A stretch of DNA of 64,000 nucleotides. It comes from CAWDCV01 sp963728125. Its GTDB lineage: Bacteria > Actinomycetota > Actinomycetes > CAWDCV01. The position numbers and the translations under genes were made by a program. The stretch spans positions 372,001 to 436,000 of the forward strand of contig CAVSIZ010000013.1 in the NCBI GenBank assembly GCA_963728125.1, in the 5' to 3' direction. The notes beneath the pieces were generated by a model. That model made no database searches. It had not been told where the DNA came from and worked only from the letters and a program-made list of their open reading frames with translations. Below are positions 17,370-26,369 of this stretch, in pieces (the first letter of the stretch is position 1; each line of letters opens with the position of its first letter).

Positions 17370-18317
17370 GTGATGAGCACCCAAACGCCCGCCGATATGC
17401 CCATCGACACTGCCGCGTCCAACCCCGCTGACGAGAACGCCACCGGGACAGCCCGGGTCAAGCGCGGCATGGCCGAGATGCTCAAGGGCGGCGTGATCAT
17501 GGACGTCGTCACGCCGGAGCAGGCGCGCATCGCCGAGGACGCCGGCGCAGTCGCCGTCATGGCGCTGGAGCGGGTTCCGGCCGATATCCGCGCGCAGGGC
17601 GGCGTCTCCCGGATGAGTGACCCCGACATGATCGACGGCATCGTCGCGGCCGTCTCCATTCCCGTCATGGCCAAGGCGCGCATCGGACACTTCGTCGAGG
17701 CGCAGGTGCTGCAGGCGCTCGGCGTCGACTACGTCGACGAATCCGAGGTGCTCACGCCCGCCGACTACGCCCACCACATCGACAAGTGGCAGTTCACCGT
17801 CCCGTTCGTGTGCGGCGCCACCAACCTCGGCGAGGCACTGCGGCGGCTTGCCGAGGGCGCCGCCATGATTCGATCCAAGGGCGAGGCCGGCACCGGCGAT
17901 GTCTCCAACGCCGTCACCCATATGCGGACGATCCGCGCGGAGATACGTCGCCTGACCTCACTCGCCGAGGATGAGCTCTACGTCGCCGCGAAAGAACTGC
18001 AGGCACCGTACGAGCTGGTCGCCGAGGTCGCTCGGCGTGGCAGCCTCCCCGTCGTCCTGTTCACGGCCGGCGGCATCGCCACCCCCGCCGACGCGGCCAT
18101 GATGATGCAGCTCGGCGCCGACGGCGTGTTCGTCGGTTCCGGCATCTTCAAGTCCGGCGACCCGGCGGCGCGCGCGGCCGCCATCGTCAAGGCCACGACC
18201 TTCTTCGACGACCCGGACGTGCTGGCCAAGGTCTCCCGTGGCCTCGGCGAAGCGATGGTCGGCATCAACGTCGACGACGTGCCGGTCGACCACCGGCTCG
18301 CGACCCGCGGCTGGTGA
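17370..18317 (+). CDS. pdxS: pyridoxal 5'-phosphate synthase, PdxS lyase subunit
   Basis: Synthase subunit of the DXP-independent vitamin B6 pathway; it condenses a pentose phosphate, glyceraldehyde 3-phosphate and ammonia to PLP. The TIM-barrel core is complete (LKGGVIMDVVTPEQARIAED, VMALERVPADIR, VMAKARIGHFVEAQ with the catalytic lysine, and the phosphate loop LGADGVFVGSGIFKS). The protein is 314-315 aa depending on GTG 17370 or ATG 17373. It overlaps pdxT by GTGA, so both subunits are made together. Confidence 0.96.
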   Translation: MMSTQTPADMPIDTAASNPADENATGTARVKRGMAEMLKGGVIMDVVTPEQARIAEDAGAVAVMALERVPADIRAQGGVSRMSDPDMIDGIVAAVSIPVMAKARIGHFVEAQVLQALGVDYVDESEVLTPADYAHHIDKWQFTVPFVCGATNLGEALRRLAEGAAMIRSKGEAGTGDVSNAVTHMRTIRAEIRRLTSLAEDELYVAAKELQAPYELVAEVARRGSLPVVLFTAGGIATPADAAMMMQLGADGVFVGSGIFKSGDPAARAAAIVKATTFFDDPDVLAKVSRGLGEAMVGINVDDVPVDHRLATRGW

Positions 18318-18946
18318 CCGGAGGCAGCTCGCCCCGCATCGGGGTGCTTGCGCTGCAGGGCGACGTACGTGAGCACCTGCGGGCGCTTGAAGCGGTCGGT
18401 GCGCATGGCATCCCGGTCCGTCGAACGACGGAGCTCGCCGGCTGCGACGGCCTGATCCTCCCCGGCGGGGAGTCGACGACGATCGTCAAGCTGGCAACCG
18501 CGTTCGACCTGCTCGAACCGCTGCGATCGGCGATCAAGGAGGGGTTGCCGACGTACGGCTCCTGCGCCGGCATGATCCTGCTGGCCGATCGCCTGGTCGA
18601 CGCGCCGCCGGGGCAACCGACGATCGGTGGCCTCGACGTCACGGTTCGGCGCAACGCCTTCGGCCGCCAAGTCGACTCGTTCGAAACCGAGCTTGAGTTT
18701 CCGGTGCTCCCCGGCCCGCCGATGCACGCGGTCTTCATCCGGGCACCCTGGGTCGAGTCCGCGGGCCCCGAGGTGCAGGTGCTGGCCCGCGTCGACGCGG
18801 CAGCCCACTCACCGGCCGCCGGTAAGATCGTGGCCGCCCGTCAGGGCCACCTTCTCGCGACCTCGTTCCACCCGGAGCTCACTGGTGACGCGCGCGTGCA
18901 CGCGCTGTTCGTCGAGATGGTGCAGCACATCTCGGAAGGAGGGTGA
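18314..18946 (+). CDS. pdxT: pyridoxal 5'-phosphate synthase, PdxT glutaminase subunit
   Basis: Class I glutamine amidotransferase of 210 aa that supplies ammonia to PdxS. The oxyanion/substrate motif LPGGESTT, the nucleophile elbow YGSCAGM and the His-Glu pair FHPEL are present. GTG 18314 overlaps the pdxS stop. yebC begins 6 nt after its stop behind GGAGGG, so the two pdx genes are likely co-transcribed with yebC. Confidence 0.95.
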   Translation: MTGGSSPRIGVLALQGDVREHLRALEAVGAHGIPVRRTTELAGCDGLILPGGESTTIVKLATAFDLLEPLRSAIKEGLPTYGSCAGMILLADRLVDAPPGQPTIGGLDVTVRRNAFGRQVDSFETELEFPVLPGPPMHAVFIRAPWVESAGPEVQVLARVDAAAHSPAAGKIVAARQGHLLATSFHPELTGDARVHALFVEMVQHISEGG

Positions 18947-18952
18947 TCGCTC

Positions 18953-19705
18953 GTGAGCGGCCACTCCAAGTGGGCTACCACCAAGCACAAGAAGGCAGTC
19001 GTCGACGCCCGACGCGGCAAGTTGTTCGCGAAGCTGATCAAGAACGTCGAGGTCGCGGCGCGCACCGGAGGCGGCGACCCGGGGGGCAACCCCACCCTGT
19101 ATGACGCGATCCAGAAGGCCAAGAAGAGCTCGGTCCCGAACGAGAACATCGACCGCGCCGTCAAGCGCGGCAGCGGCGCCGACTCCGGCGGCGTGGAGTA
19201 CCAGTCGATCACGTACGAGGGGTACGGCCCCGGCGGCGTCGCCGTGCTCGTCGAGTGCCTCACCGACAACCGCAACCGAGCGGCGTCGGAGGTACGGACC
19301 GCGATGACACGCAACGGCGGCTCGATGGCCGATCCCGGATCCGTGGCGTACCTGTTTCACCGCAAGGGGCTCATCGTCGTGCCGAAGAGCGATGGCGTCG
19401 AGGAGGACGACGTCCTCAGTGCCGTGCTCGATGCGGGCGCCGAGGATGTCGAGGACGACGGAGAGATCTTCGAGGTGGTCACGGAGACCGCCGATCTCGT
19501 TGCGGTGCGCACGGCGCTTCAGCAAGCCGGCATCGACTACGACTCGGCCGAGCCCACCTTCCTCCCGAGCATGACCGTGCCACTCGACGAGGACGGTGCG
19601 CGTCGTATCTTCCGCCTGGTCGAGGCACTCGAGGACAGCGACGACGTGCAAAACGTCTATGCCAACTACGACGTCACCGACGAGGTCATGGAGAAAGTCG
19701 GCTGA
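18953..19705 (+). CDS. yebC: YebC/TACO1-family protein
   Basis: Protein of 250 aa from GTG 18953, opening with the family signature SGHSKWATTKHKK and carrying YEGYGPGGVAVLVE and NRNRAASEVR. Members act in translation of difficult (for example proline-rich) stretches or as DNA-binding regulators; which applies here cannot be told. The position just upstream of ruvC is conserved in many bacteria. A perfect 14-bp hairpin follows the stop, separating it from the ruv genes. Confidence 0.92.
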   Translation: MSGHSKWATTKHKKAVVDARRGKLFAKLIKNVEVAARTGGGDPGGNPTLYDAIQKAKKSSVPNENIDRAVKRGSGADSGGVEYQSITYEGYGPGGVAVLVECLTDNRNRAASEVRTAMTRNGGSMADPGSVAYLFHRKGLIVVPKSDGVEEDDVLSAVLDAGAEDVEDDGEIFEVVTETADLVAVRTALQQAGIDYDSAEPTFLPSMTVPLDEDGARRIFRLVEALEDSDDVQNVYANYDVTDEVMEKVG

Positions 19706-19716
19706 CTCTGCACCCC

Positions 19717-19767
19717 GCCGACCTCCGTCGACTGCGCTCCAGTTGTGTGCTCGCGACGGAGGTCGGC
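19717..19767 (+). terminator. hairpin terminator after yebC
   Basis: GCCGACCTCCGTCG (19717-19730) and CGACGGAGGTCGGC (19754-19767) are perfectly complementary. No U tract follows, as is common in high-GC actinobacteria. Confidence 0.7.
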
Positions 19768-19816
19768 TCATAACGGCGCGTCCTCCCGCGCCCCTGCGCT
19801 GCCGTCGCGTAGCGTC

Positions 19817-19832
19817 CCGAACAGGTGTTCGG
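19817..19832. promoter_or_regulatory. LexA (SOS) box upstream of ruvCAB
   Basis: CCGAACAGGTGTTCGG is a perfect GAAC-N4-GTTC palindrome extended by CG/CG, matching the actinobacterial LexA operator consensus. It lies 36 nt before the ruvC start, with TAGCGT (19810-19815) just upstream as a possible -10, so LexA binding would block transcription. Confidence 0.8.
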
Positions 19833-19868
19833 ACATCGGGCGAAGCTGCAACGAACGGGAGGCGGGAC

Positions 19869-20396
19869 GTGCGCGTGCTCGGCGTCGATCCCGGCCTGAC
19901 CCGCTGTGGGCTCGGAGCAGTCGAAGGCGAGCCCGGACGGCAACTACGACTCGTCGACGTCGGCACCGTCCGCACGCAGGTCGACGCGTCCCTCGGCGAC
20001 CGGCTGGTGCAGCTGGAAAGCGAGCTCGAGGAGTGGCTGGATCGGCTTCGCCCGGATGCGGTGGCCGTGGAGCGGGTGTTCAGCCAGCACAACGTGTCCA
20101 CCGTCATGGGCACCGCCCAGGCCAGTGGTGTCGCCGTGCTGTGCGCGGCCCGACGCCGGCTGCCGGTCGCGATGCACACGCCCAGCGAGGTCAAGGCCGC
20201 CGTCAGCGGCAGCGGTAAGGCCGGCAAGGAGCAGGTGGCGCACATGGTCACCCGACTCTTGCGATTGAGCGATCCGCCGCGTCCCGTGGACGCCACCGAC
20301 GCACTCGCGCTGGCGATCTGCTCGGTGTGGCGTGGGGGTGCGAGCCGCCGGATCGACGCCGCCATCGCCGCCTTGTCCGGCGAGGGCAGCCGATGA
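19869..20396 (+). CDS. ruvC: crossover junction endodeoxyribonuclease RuvC
   Basis: Holliday-junction resolvase of 175 aa. Catalytic acidic residues are seen in VLGVDPGLTRCG (Asp near residue 7), AVERVFSQ (Glu) and DATDALALA (two Asp). GTG 19869 is chosen because the family starts immediately before VLGVDPG. It overlaps ruvA by ATGA and is preceded by a LexA box, consistent with SOS control of the ruvCAB operon. Confidence 0.95.
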   Translation: MRVLGVDPGLTRCGLGAVEGEPGRQLRLVDVGTVRTQVDASLGDRLVQLESELEEWLDRLRPDAVAVERVFSQHNVSTVMGTAQASGVAVLCAARRRLPVAMHTPSEVKAAVSGSGKAGKEQVAHMVTRLLRLSDPPRPVDATDALALAICSVWRGGASRRIDAAIAALSGEGSR

Positions 20397-21034
20397 TCGC
20401 GTTTGTGACCGGTCGAGTGGCCCAGCTGGCTCCCGACGGGGTCGTCATCGAAGTCGGTGGCGTCGGCCTGTCGTTACAGTGCGCTCCCGGCACGCTGGCG
20501 GCGCTGCGGGTCGGGGAGACGACCCAGCTTCCGACGTCCCTGGTCGTTCGTGAGGATTCGCTCACGCTGTACGGGTTCCTCGACGAGGACGAGAAGACCG
20601 TGTTCGAGCTCCTGCAGACGGCCAGCGGTGTAGGTCCACGGCTCGCACAGGCCATGCTTGCCGTGCATTCGCCGGACGCCCTGCGGCACGCGGTCGCGGG
20701 CGAAGACCTCGCTGCTCTCACCCTCGTGCCGGGTATCGGGCGCAAGGGCGCGCAGCGCATCGTGCTCGAGCTCAAGGACCGGCTTGGTGCGCCGACGGGG
20801 CTCGGCTCCCGAGCGCCGACGGCCATCCCAGCGTCAGATGGCGTCGGGCCGGCCTGGCGGGAGCAGGTACGCGGCGCCTTGCTCGGACTCGGCTGGTCGA
20901 ACAAGGAAGCAGATTCGGCGGTCGAGACGGTGGCCCGCGACGCGGGGACGGATGTCGATACCGACGCTGCTTCCGAGCGCCCCGACGTCGCCGCCCTGCT
21001 GCGGGCCGCGCTGAAGACGTTGAACCGCGCATGA
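20393..21034 (+). CDS. ruvA: Holliday junction branch migration protein RuvA
   Basis: Junction-binding subunit of the RuvAB motor, 213 aa. The N-terminal OB fold (MIAFVTGRVAQL), two helix-hairpin-helix motifs (ASGVGPRLAQAML and VPGIGRKGAQRI) and the C-terminal RuvB-contact domain (RGALLGLGWSNKEAD) are in order. It starts inside the ruvC stop and itself overlaps ruvB by ATGA. Confidence 0.95.
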   Translation: MIAFVTGRVAQLAPDGVVIEVGGVGLSLQCAPGTLAALRVGETTQLPTSLVVREDSLTLYGFLDEDEKTVFELLQTASGVGPRLAQAMLAVHSPDALRHAVAGEDLAALTLVPGIGRKGAQRIVLELKDRLGAPTGLGSRAPTAIPASDGVGPAWREQVRGALLGLGWSNKEADSAVETVARDAGTDVDTDAASERPDVAALLRAALKTLNRA

Positions 21035-22101
21035 CCCGAGCATCCTCAGACGATCTCCATCGCATCGTCGACGGCACTTCCGATCCGGACGAGCAGGCGG
21101 TCGAGGCCGCGCTTCGGCCACGGCGACTGGACGAATTCGTCGGGCAGGAGCGGGTCCGCGAGCAGCTGTCCCTCGTCCTCGAGGCGGCCCGCCGTCGCGG
21201 CCGGCCGCCCGACCATGTCCTGCTCAGCGGGCCGCCGGGGCTGGGGAAGACGACACTGGCCATGATCATGTCGGCTGAGCTCAGCGCACCGCTGCGCATC
21301 ACGAGCGGTCCGGCGATCCAGCACGCCGGCGACCTGGCGGCGCTGCTGTCGTCGCTCAGCGAGGGCGACGTGCTGTTCCTCGACGAGATCCACCGCGTCG
21401 CGCGGCCGGCCGAGGAAATGCTCTACATGGCGATGGAGGACTACCGCGTCGATGTCGTCGTCGGCAAGGGCCCTGGCGCGGTGGCGATTCCGCTGGAGAT
21501 CCCGGCCTTCACGCTGGTGGGCGCCACGACACGAGCAGGGTTGCTCCCCGGACCGCTGCGCGACCGGTTCGGCTTCACGGCGCACATGGACTTCTACGAA
21601 CCGGCCGAGCTCGTGCAGATCCTCACGCGATCAGCCCGGCTGCTCGGCGTGACCCTGATGCCTGATGGCGCCGACGAGATCTCTGGCCGCTCGCGCGGCA
21701 CCCCCCGAATCGCCAACCGGCTGCTGCGCCGGGTGCGCGACTACGCGCAGGTCAAGGGCGACGGAACAGTCGACCGCCAGGTGGCGCGCGCGGGTCTGCG
21801 CGTCTACGAGGTCGACGAGCAAGGGCTCGACCGCCTCGACAGAGCCGTGCTCGATGCACTGCTCCGACTCTTCAACGGCGGACCGGTGGGGCTGTCCACC
21901 CTCGCGGTCGCCGTCGGCGAGGAGCCCGAGACGGTCGAAGAGGTCGCTGAGCCGTTCCTCGTCCGCTGCGGGCTGCTCGCTCGCACTCCGCGCGGCCGGA
22001 TCGCCACCGCCGCGGCCTGGCGCCACCTCGGTCTCACTCCACCGCACGGCTTGGCCGGCGTCGCCGGGCCTAGCCTGTTCGACCTCGACGCCGAGGCCTG
22101 A
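21031..22101 (+). CDS. ruvB: Holliday junction ATP-dependent helicase RuvB
   Basis: AAA+ motor of 356 aa that drives branch migration. Walker A is GPPGLGKTT near residue 68, Walker B is LFLDEIHR near 112, sensor 1 lies in GATTRAG and the arginine finger region is PLRDRFGF. The C-terminal winged helix runs to LVRCGLLARTPRGR. It is the last gene of the ruvCAB operon; yajC begins 182 nt later with its own promoter candidate. Confidence 0.96.
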   Translation: MTRASSDDLHRIVDGTSDPDEQAVEAALRPRRLDEFVGQERVREQLSLVLEAARRRGRPPDHVLLSGPPGLGKTTLAMIMSAELSAPLRITSGPAIQHAGDLAALLSSLSEGDVLFLDEIHRVARPAEEMLYMAMEDYRVDVVVGKGPGAVAIPLEIPAFTLVGATTRAGLLPGPLRDRFGFTAHMDFYEPAELVQILTRSARLLGVTLMPDGADEISGRSRGTPRIANRLLRRVRDYAQVKGDGTVDRQVARAGLRVYEVDEQGLDRLDRAVLDALLRLFNGGPVGLSTLAVAVGEEPETVEEVAEPFLVRCGLLARTPRGRIATAAAWRHLGLTPPHGLAGVAGPSLFDLDAEA

Positions 22102-22185
22102 TTCGCGCCAGACCGCGGATCGCCTGAATCGACGCGCATCGGTATCGATTGAGGCGTCGCGGTGACATCCGGACGGGGCTGCTCG

Positions 22186-22212
22186 TTGACGATCCGTACC
22201 CTTGCCTAGACT
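22186..22212 (+). promoter_or_regulatory. candidate promoter for yajC-secDF
   Basis: TTGACG (22186-22191) and TAGACT (22207-22212) are separated by 15 bp, shorter than the ideal 17. A GGAGGG ribosome site and the yajC GTG follow about 70 nt downstream. Confidence 0.4.
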
Positions 22213-22283
22213 CCGCGGGGCTACGACGAGCAGGTTCTCGATCGCAGCGCACCCGCACCCAGACCTCGGAGGGATTCCCAGCC

Positions 22284-22628
22284 GTGGAAGGCATTGCCTC
22301 GCTGTTTCCCCTGATCCTGATTTTCGTCCTCTTCTACTTCCTCGTCATCCGGCGCGGCCAGCGCCAGCAGCAGCAGGTCCGCGACGTGCAACGGTCGATC
22401 ACGGTGGGCCAGCAGGTGATGACGACGGCTGGGCTCTACGCGACCGTCTCCGCCTTGGAGGACGACACGGTGGTGCTGGAGATCGCACCGGGCGTCAACG
22501 TGCGCTACGCCCGAGCGGCGGTGGCTCGCGTGATCGAGCCGGTTCCCGACATCGAGTCGATCCCCGAAGCGACGACGCCGGAGCCCGCTCCCGACGCCAC
22601 GCCGGACACGCGTCCCGACCGTCCCTGA
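22284..22628 (+). CDS. yajC: preprotein translocase accessory subunit YajC
   Basis: Small inner-membrane subunit of the SecDF-YajC complex, 114 aa. A single helix (LFPLILIFVLFYFLVI) is followed by a basic Gln-rich stretch (RRGQRQQQQ) and the typical GQQVMTTAGLYATV domain, then an acidic, proline-rich tail. GTG 22284 is picked because GGAGGG lies 10 nt upstream and the helix starts at once. secD follows after 72 nt. Confidence 0.92.
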   Translation: MEGIASLFPLILIFVLFYFLVIRRGQRQQQQVRDVQRSITVGQQVMTTAGLYATVSALEDDTVVLEIAPGVNVRYARAAVARVIEPVPDIESIPEATTPEPAPDATPDTRPDRP

Positions 22629-22700
22629 CCCAACGAGCGAACCGACACTCCGGGCCGGCGCAGCGACACGCCCCCGCCCGGACGAGGAGAGACCGACACC

Positions 22701-24447
22701 GTGGCCCAGCAGCCGAAGCGGGCACCCCGCCCCGGCCGGACGCTCGCCGTCCTGGCGGTAGTCATTGCGGCGATGTACGCCGTGATGTTCCTGACCGATA
22801 ACACCCGCCCGCGATTGGGCCTCGACCTTCAGGGCGGCACGAGCGTCATCCTGCAGCCCCGGTTGGCCGAGGGCGAAGGAGACGTACCCCAGAGCAGCCT
22901 CACCGAGGCCGTCGACATCATCCGGCAGCGCGTCAACGGGCTCGGCGTCACAGAGGCTGACGTGCAGACGCAGGGCCCCAATATCGTCGTCTCTGTTCCG
23001 GGAGCGACCTCACGCGAAGCAGTTGAGCTCGTCGCGTCGACCGCGGAGCTGACGTTCCGGCCGGTCCTGCAGGTTGCTGCCGGCGCGCCCGTGCCCATCC
23101 CGACGGCGACTCCCGAAGCAAGCGCGGATCCCGCCGCCACCCCGAGTTCCACCGCCGCCACCCCAGCACCGGGAGAAACGCCGGCAGCAACGCCATCGAC
23201 GGCAACGAGCGGCCGAGCGGTCCCGCCCGCGCTCCTGGCCCAACCGACGACGCCGGCAGTGGATCCCACCGCCGCCGCCGAGCCCACCGCGCCTGCGACG
23301 ACAGGGCCCACCACTCCGCCGTCGGCGACCGTGACCCCCGAGCTCCAGGCGGAGTTCGACGCCCTCGACTGCACCCGGCCGGAGAACCGGCAGGGCGGCG
23401 GCACCCAGGACCCCGCGGCCGTGCTCATCACCTGCGACCAGGAGGGCACGGCGAAATACCTGCTCGCCCCGGTCGCGGTCGAGGGAGCCAGGATCAGCGA
23501 CGCGGACTCCGGAGTCCGCCAGGGCACCACCACGTGGGTCGTCACGCTGCAGTTCGACGGCGAGGGCACCCAGCAGTTCACCGAGGTCACCAGCCAGCTC
23601 GCCACGCAGCAGCCACCGCTCAACCAGTTCGCGATCGTCCTCGACGGGATCGTCGTCTCCGCACCGGCGGTCAACGAGGCCATTCCCGGGTGGTAGTGCC
23701 GAGATCACCGGCGACTTCACGCAGCAGGAGGCGAGCGACCTCGCCAACGTGCTGCGGTACGGCGCGCTGCCGCTCACATTCGACCAGGGCGAGGTCAACA
23801 CGATCTCGCCATCGGTCGGCCGCGATCAGCTCAACAAGGGCCTGCTCGCCGGGTTCATCGGCCTCGGCCTCGTCGTCATCTACGCGTTCCTGTTCTACCG
23901 CGCCCTGGGCCTCGTTAGTGTGCTGAGCCTCGCGGTCGCCGGGCTGATCACCTACGCCTCGGTGGTGCTGCTCGGCGCGGGGATCGGCTTCACCCTGATC
24001 CTCGCCGGCGTCATCGGCCTGATCGTGTCGATCGGCATCACCGCCGACTCGTTCATCGTCTATTTCGAGCGAATGCGCGACGAGATTCGCGAGGGGCGGT
24101 CGATCCGGGCCGCAGTCGAGCGCGCCTGGCCGCGGGCTCGGCGAACCATCGTCGTCGCCGACCTGGTGACGTTCTTCGGCGGCGTCATCCTCTACTTCGT
24201 CGCCATCGGACGGGTCCAGAACTTCGCGTTCACGCTGGCCCTGACCACGGTCATCGACATCATCGTCGTGTTCTTCTTCACCAAGCCGCTGGTCTCGCTG
24301 CTCGTCCGTACCGAGTTCTTCGGGCAAGGCCACCCGCTGTCCGGGCTCAATCCCCGGCACATCGGTGCCGAGTCCGCGGCGCCCCGCTGGCGGGGCAGCG
24401 GGCCAGGACGGGTGCCCGTGGGCACCGCCACCAGGGGGGAGTCCTGA
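22701..24447 (+). CDS. secD: protein translocase subunit SecD, frameshifted in this sequence
   Basis: SecD uses the proton-motive force to help release secreted proteins on the outer side. The first part (GTG 22701 to TAG 23696) has TM1, P1-domain sequence (GLDLQGGTSV, VNGLGVTEADVQTQG) and the start of the conserved PAVNEAIPGG block, which then hits a stop after IPGW. The rest (GSAEITGDFTQQEA through the six-helix region with SIGITADSFIVYFER) continues one base over and ends at 24447. Removing one G from GGG at 23688-23690 gives an uninterrupted 581-aa protein. An Ala/Pro/Thr-rich insert of about 85 residues interrupts the periplasmic region. As secD is widely conserved and functionally important, a sequence error is likely. 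Confidence 0.88.
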
Positions 24448-25676
24448 TGTCGCGGATGGGTCGCCTCGGGCACGATCTCTACACCGGCAAGACCTCCTTC
24501 AACTTCGTCGGCCGCAGGCGGCTCTGGTACGCCATCTCGGGGCTGATCCTGCTGGTCGCCGTGCTTGCGCTGGTGTTCCGCGGTCTGAACTTCGGCATCG
24601 AGTTCCGCGGTGGTGCCGAGTTCCGGGTGCCGAACGCGCAGTGCTCGGTTGAGGAGGCGCGCACCGCTACGACCAACGTGGTGTCGGGCGAGACGATCGT
24701 CCAGGAGCTCGGCAACGGCGAGATCCGGGTGCAGACGCCCGCGCTCGAGGGCGCGCAGTCCACCGAGATCATCGATGCGCTCGCCGCCGGATGCGGCGTC
24801 GACGCAGCCGAGATCAGCAGTCAGGTCATCGGTCCGTCGTGGGGCGAGGAGGTCACCAACCGGGCGTTGCTCGGGCTCGGCATCTTCCTCGTGTTCGTCG
24901 TGCTCTTCATCAGCCTCGCGTTCGAGTTCAAGATGGCAATCGCGGCAATCGTGGCGCTGCTGCACGACATCGTCATCACCGTCGGGGTCTACGCGGTCGT
25001 GGGGTTCGACGTCACGCCAGCCACCGTGATCGGTTTGCTGACGATTCTCGGTTACTCGTTGTACGACACGGTGGTCGTCTTCGACTCGATCCGCGAGAAC
25101 ACCGCGGGGCTGACGAGCGGCAGCCGGCAGACGTACAGCGAAGCGGCCAACTTCTCGGTCAATCAGACGTTGGTGCGCTCGATCAACACATCGGTCACGG
25201 CGCTCCTGCCGATCGGCGCGATCCTGTTCGTCGGGGCTTATCTGCTCGGCGCGGGGACCCTCAAGGACCTATCTCTGGTGCTGTTCGTCGGCATCGTGGC
25301 CAGCACGTACTCCAGCATCTTCATCGCCACGCCGCTCCTCGCCGACCTCAAGGAACGCGAACCAGCCATGCAGGCGCTAGCGCGGCGGGTCGCGGGTCGG
25401 CGCAGCGGAACTGCCCAGCCGGCACGCGCGCAGGCTCAGCCGCGCCGATCGACGGCCAAGCCCAGCGGTGAGGCGGCAGCGACCAACGGTTTCGCCGCCG
25501 GTACGACCCTGACGGACACGGCTGTGTCCGAGGACGGCGCAGGGGCAGAGCCCGAGCCGCCAGTGTCACGACGCTCCGCACCCGCGCCGGCCGGACGGCC
25601 GACATCCCCGGGCGGCCAGCGGCGGCAGCCGCAGCGTCGGCCGGGCGGCCGCCCGAGTGGGAAGAAACGGCGCTGA
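24447..25676 (+). CDS. secF: protein translocase subunit SecF
   Basis: Partner of SecD, 409 aa. TM1 (LWYAISGLILLVAVLALVF) precedes GLNFGIEFRGGAEF, and the membrane core contains TILGYSLYDTVVVFDSIREN and the conserved NQTLVRSINTSVTALLP. A C-terminal extension of about 100 residues (from roughly 305) is rich in Ala, Pro, Arg and Gly and ends GGRPSGKKRR, longer than in typical SecF. ATG 24447 shares a base with the secD stop. Its own stop shares a base with the apt start. Confidence 0.94.
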   Translation: MSRMGRLGHDLYTGKTSFNFVGRRRLWYAISGLILLVAVLALVFRGLNFGIEFRGGAEFRVPNAQCSVEEARTATTNVVSGETIVQELGNGEIRVQTPALEGAQSTEIIDALAAGCGVDAAEISSQVIGPSWGEEVTNRALLGLGIFLVFVVLFISLAFEFKMAIAAIVALLHDIVITVGVYAVVGFDVTPATVIGLLTILGYSLYDTVVVFDSIRENTAGLTSGSRQTYSEAANFSVNQTLVRSINTSVTALLPIGAILFVGAYLLGAGTLKDLSLVLFVGIVASTYSSIFIATPLLADLKEREPAMQALARRVAGRRSGTAQPARAQAQPRRSTAKPSGEAAATNGFAAGTTLTDTAVSEDGAGAEPEPPVSRRSAPAPAGRPTSPGGQRRQPQRRPGGRPSGKKRR

Positions 25677-26257
25677 TGCGCACCGCGGAGCAGCGCGCCG
25701 ATCGGTCGGGTCGGCAGGGTCGTCCCGGGCCGCTGGACCTGATGGCGCTGCTGCGCTCCCGCATCCGCGACGTTCCCGATTGGCCCAGCCGGGGCGTGTT
25801 GTTCAAGGACATCACCCCGCTGCTCGCCGATCCGGTGGCGTTCGGCGGCGTGGTCGACGAGATCGTCGCGTACTGGGGCCGGGGGACCGTGGACAAGGTC
25901 GTCGGGATCGAGGCCCGTGGGTTCCTGCTCGCGGCGCCAGTGGCCTACCACTTCGGTGCAGGCATCGTGCCGGTGCGCAAACTCGGCAAGTTGCCGGTCT
26001 CGACCTACGCGACGGCGTACGACCTGGAGTACGGCCAAGCGACCCTCGAGGTCCACCAGGACGCGTTCCAGCACAGCGACCGCGTCGTCATCGTCGACGA
26101 CGTGCTCGCCACCGGGGGAACGGCCGCCGCCACCATCGACCTCGTCGAGCGTGCAGGGGGCGACGTGATCGGAGTCTCGGTCCTCATGGAGCTCCAGGCC
26201 CTGGACGGTCGCAGCAAACTCGAGGGACGACCGCTGCACGCGCTGCTCACCGTCTGA
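25676..26257 (+). CDS. apt: adenine phosphoribosyltransferase
   Basis: Purine salvage enzyme of 193 aa that makes AMP from adenine and PRPP. The PRPP loop is VVIVDDVLATGGTAAA near residue 140; VPDWPSRGVLFKDITPLL and EARGFLLAAPVA match the family. The first 22 residues are extra relative to shorter homologues, so a start at ATG near 25742 (LDLMALLRS) is also possible. TGATG links it to secF; secDF-apt-relA is a common actinobacterial order. Confidence 0.93.
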   Translation: MRTAEQRADRSGRQGRPGPLDLMALLRSRIRDVPDWPSRGVLFKDITPLLADPVAFGGVVDEIVAYWGRGTVDKVVGIEARGFLLAAPVAYHFGAGIVPVRKLGKLPVSTYATAYDLEYGQATLEVHQDAFQHSDRVVIVDDVLATGGTAAATIDLVERAGGDVIGVSVLMELQALDGRSKLEGRPLHALLTV

Positions 26258-26309
26258 CGACCAGATGGCGGAATTCCCGCGCGCCACGCCCACCTGAACG
26301 CGGCGCGTA

Positions 26310-26338
26310 CTGAGAGCGTTTTCGTAGCTGTCTAGACT
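26310..26338 (+). promoter_or_regulatory. candidate relA promoter
   Basis: CTGAGA (26310-26315) and TAGACT (26333-26338) are 17 bp apart, giving a start of transcription close to 26345, about 25 nt before the relA start. Confidence 0.4.
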
Positions 26339-26369
26339 GGACCATTCGCATGACCCGGAGGGAGTGCGT

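Noticed and set aside
23688..23692. Programmed +1 frameshifting in secD
   Set aside because: No slippery run with stimulatory structure is evident, and the same extra-G pattern occurs in unrelated genes, favouring sequence error.
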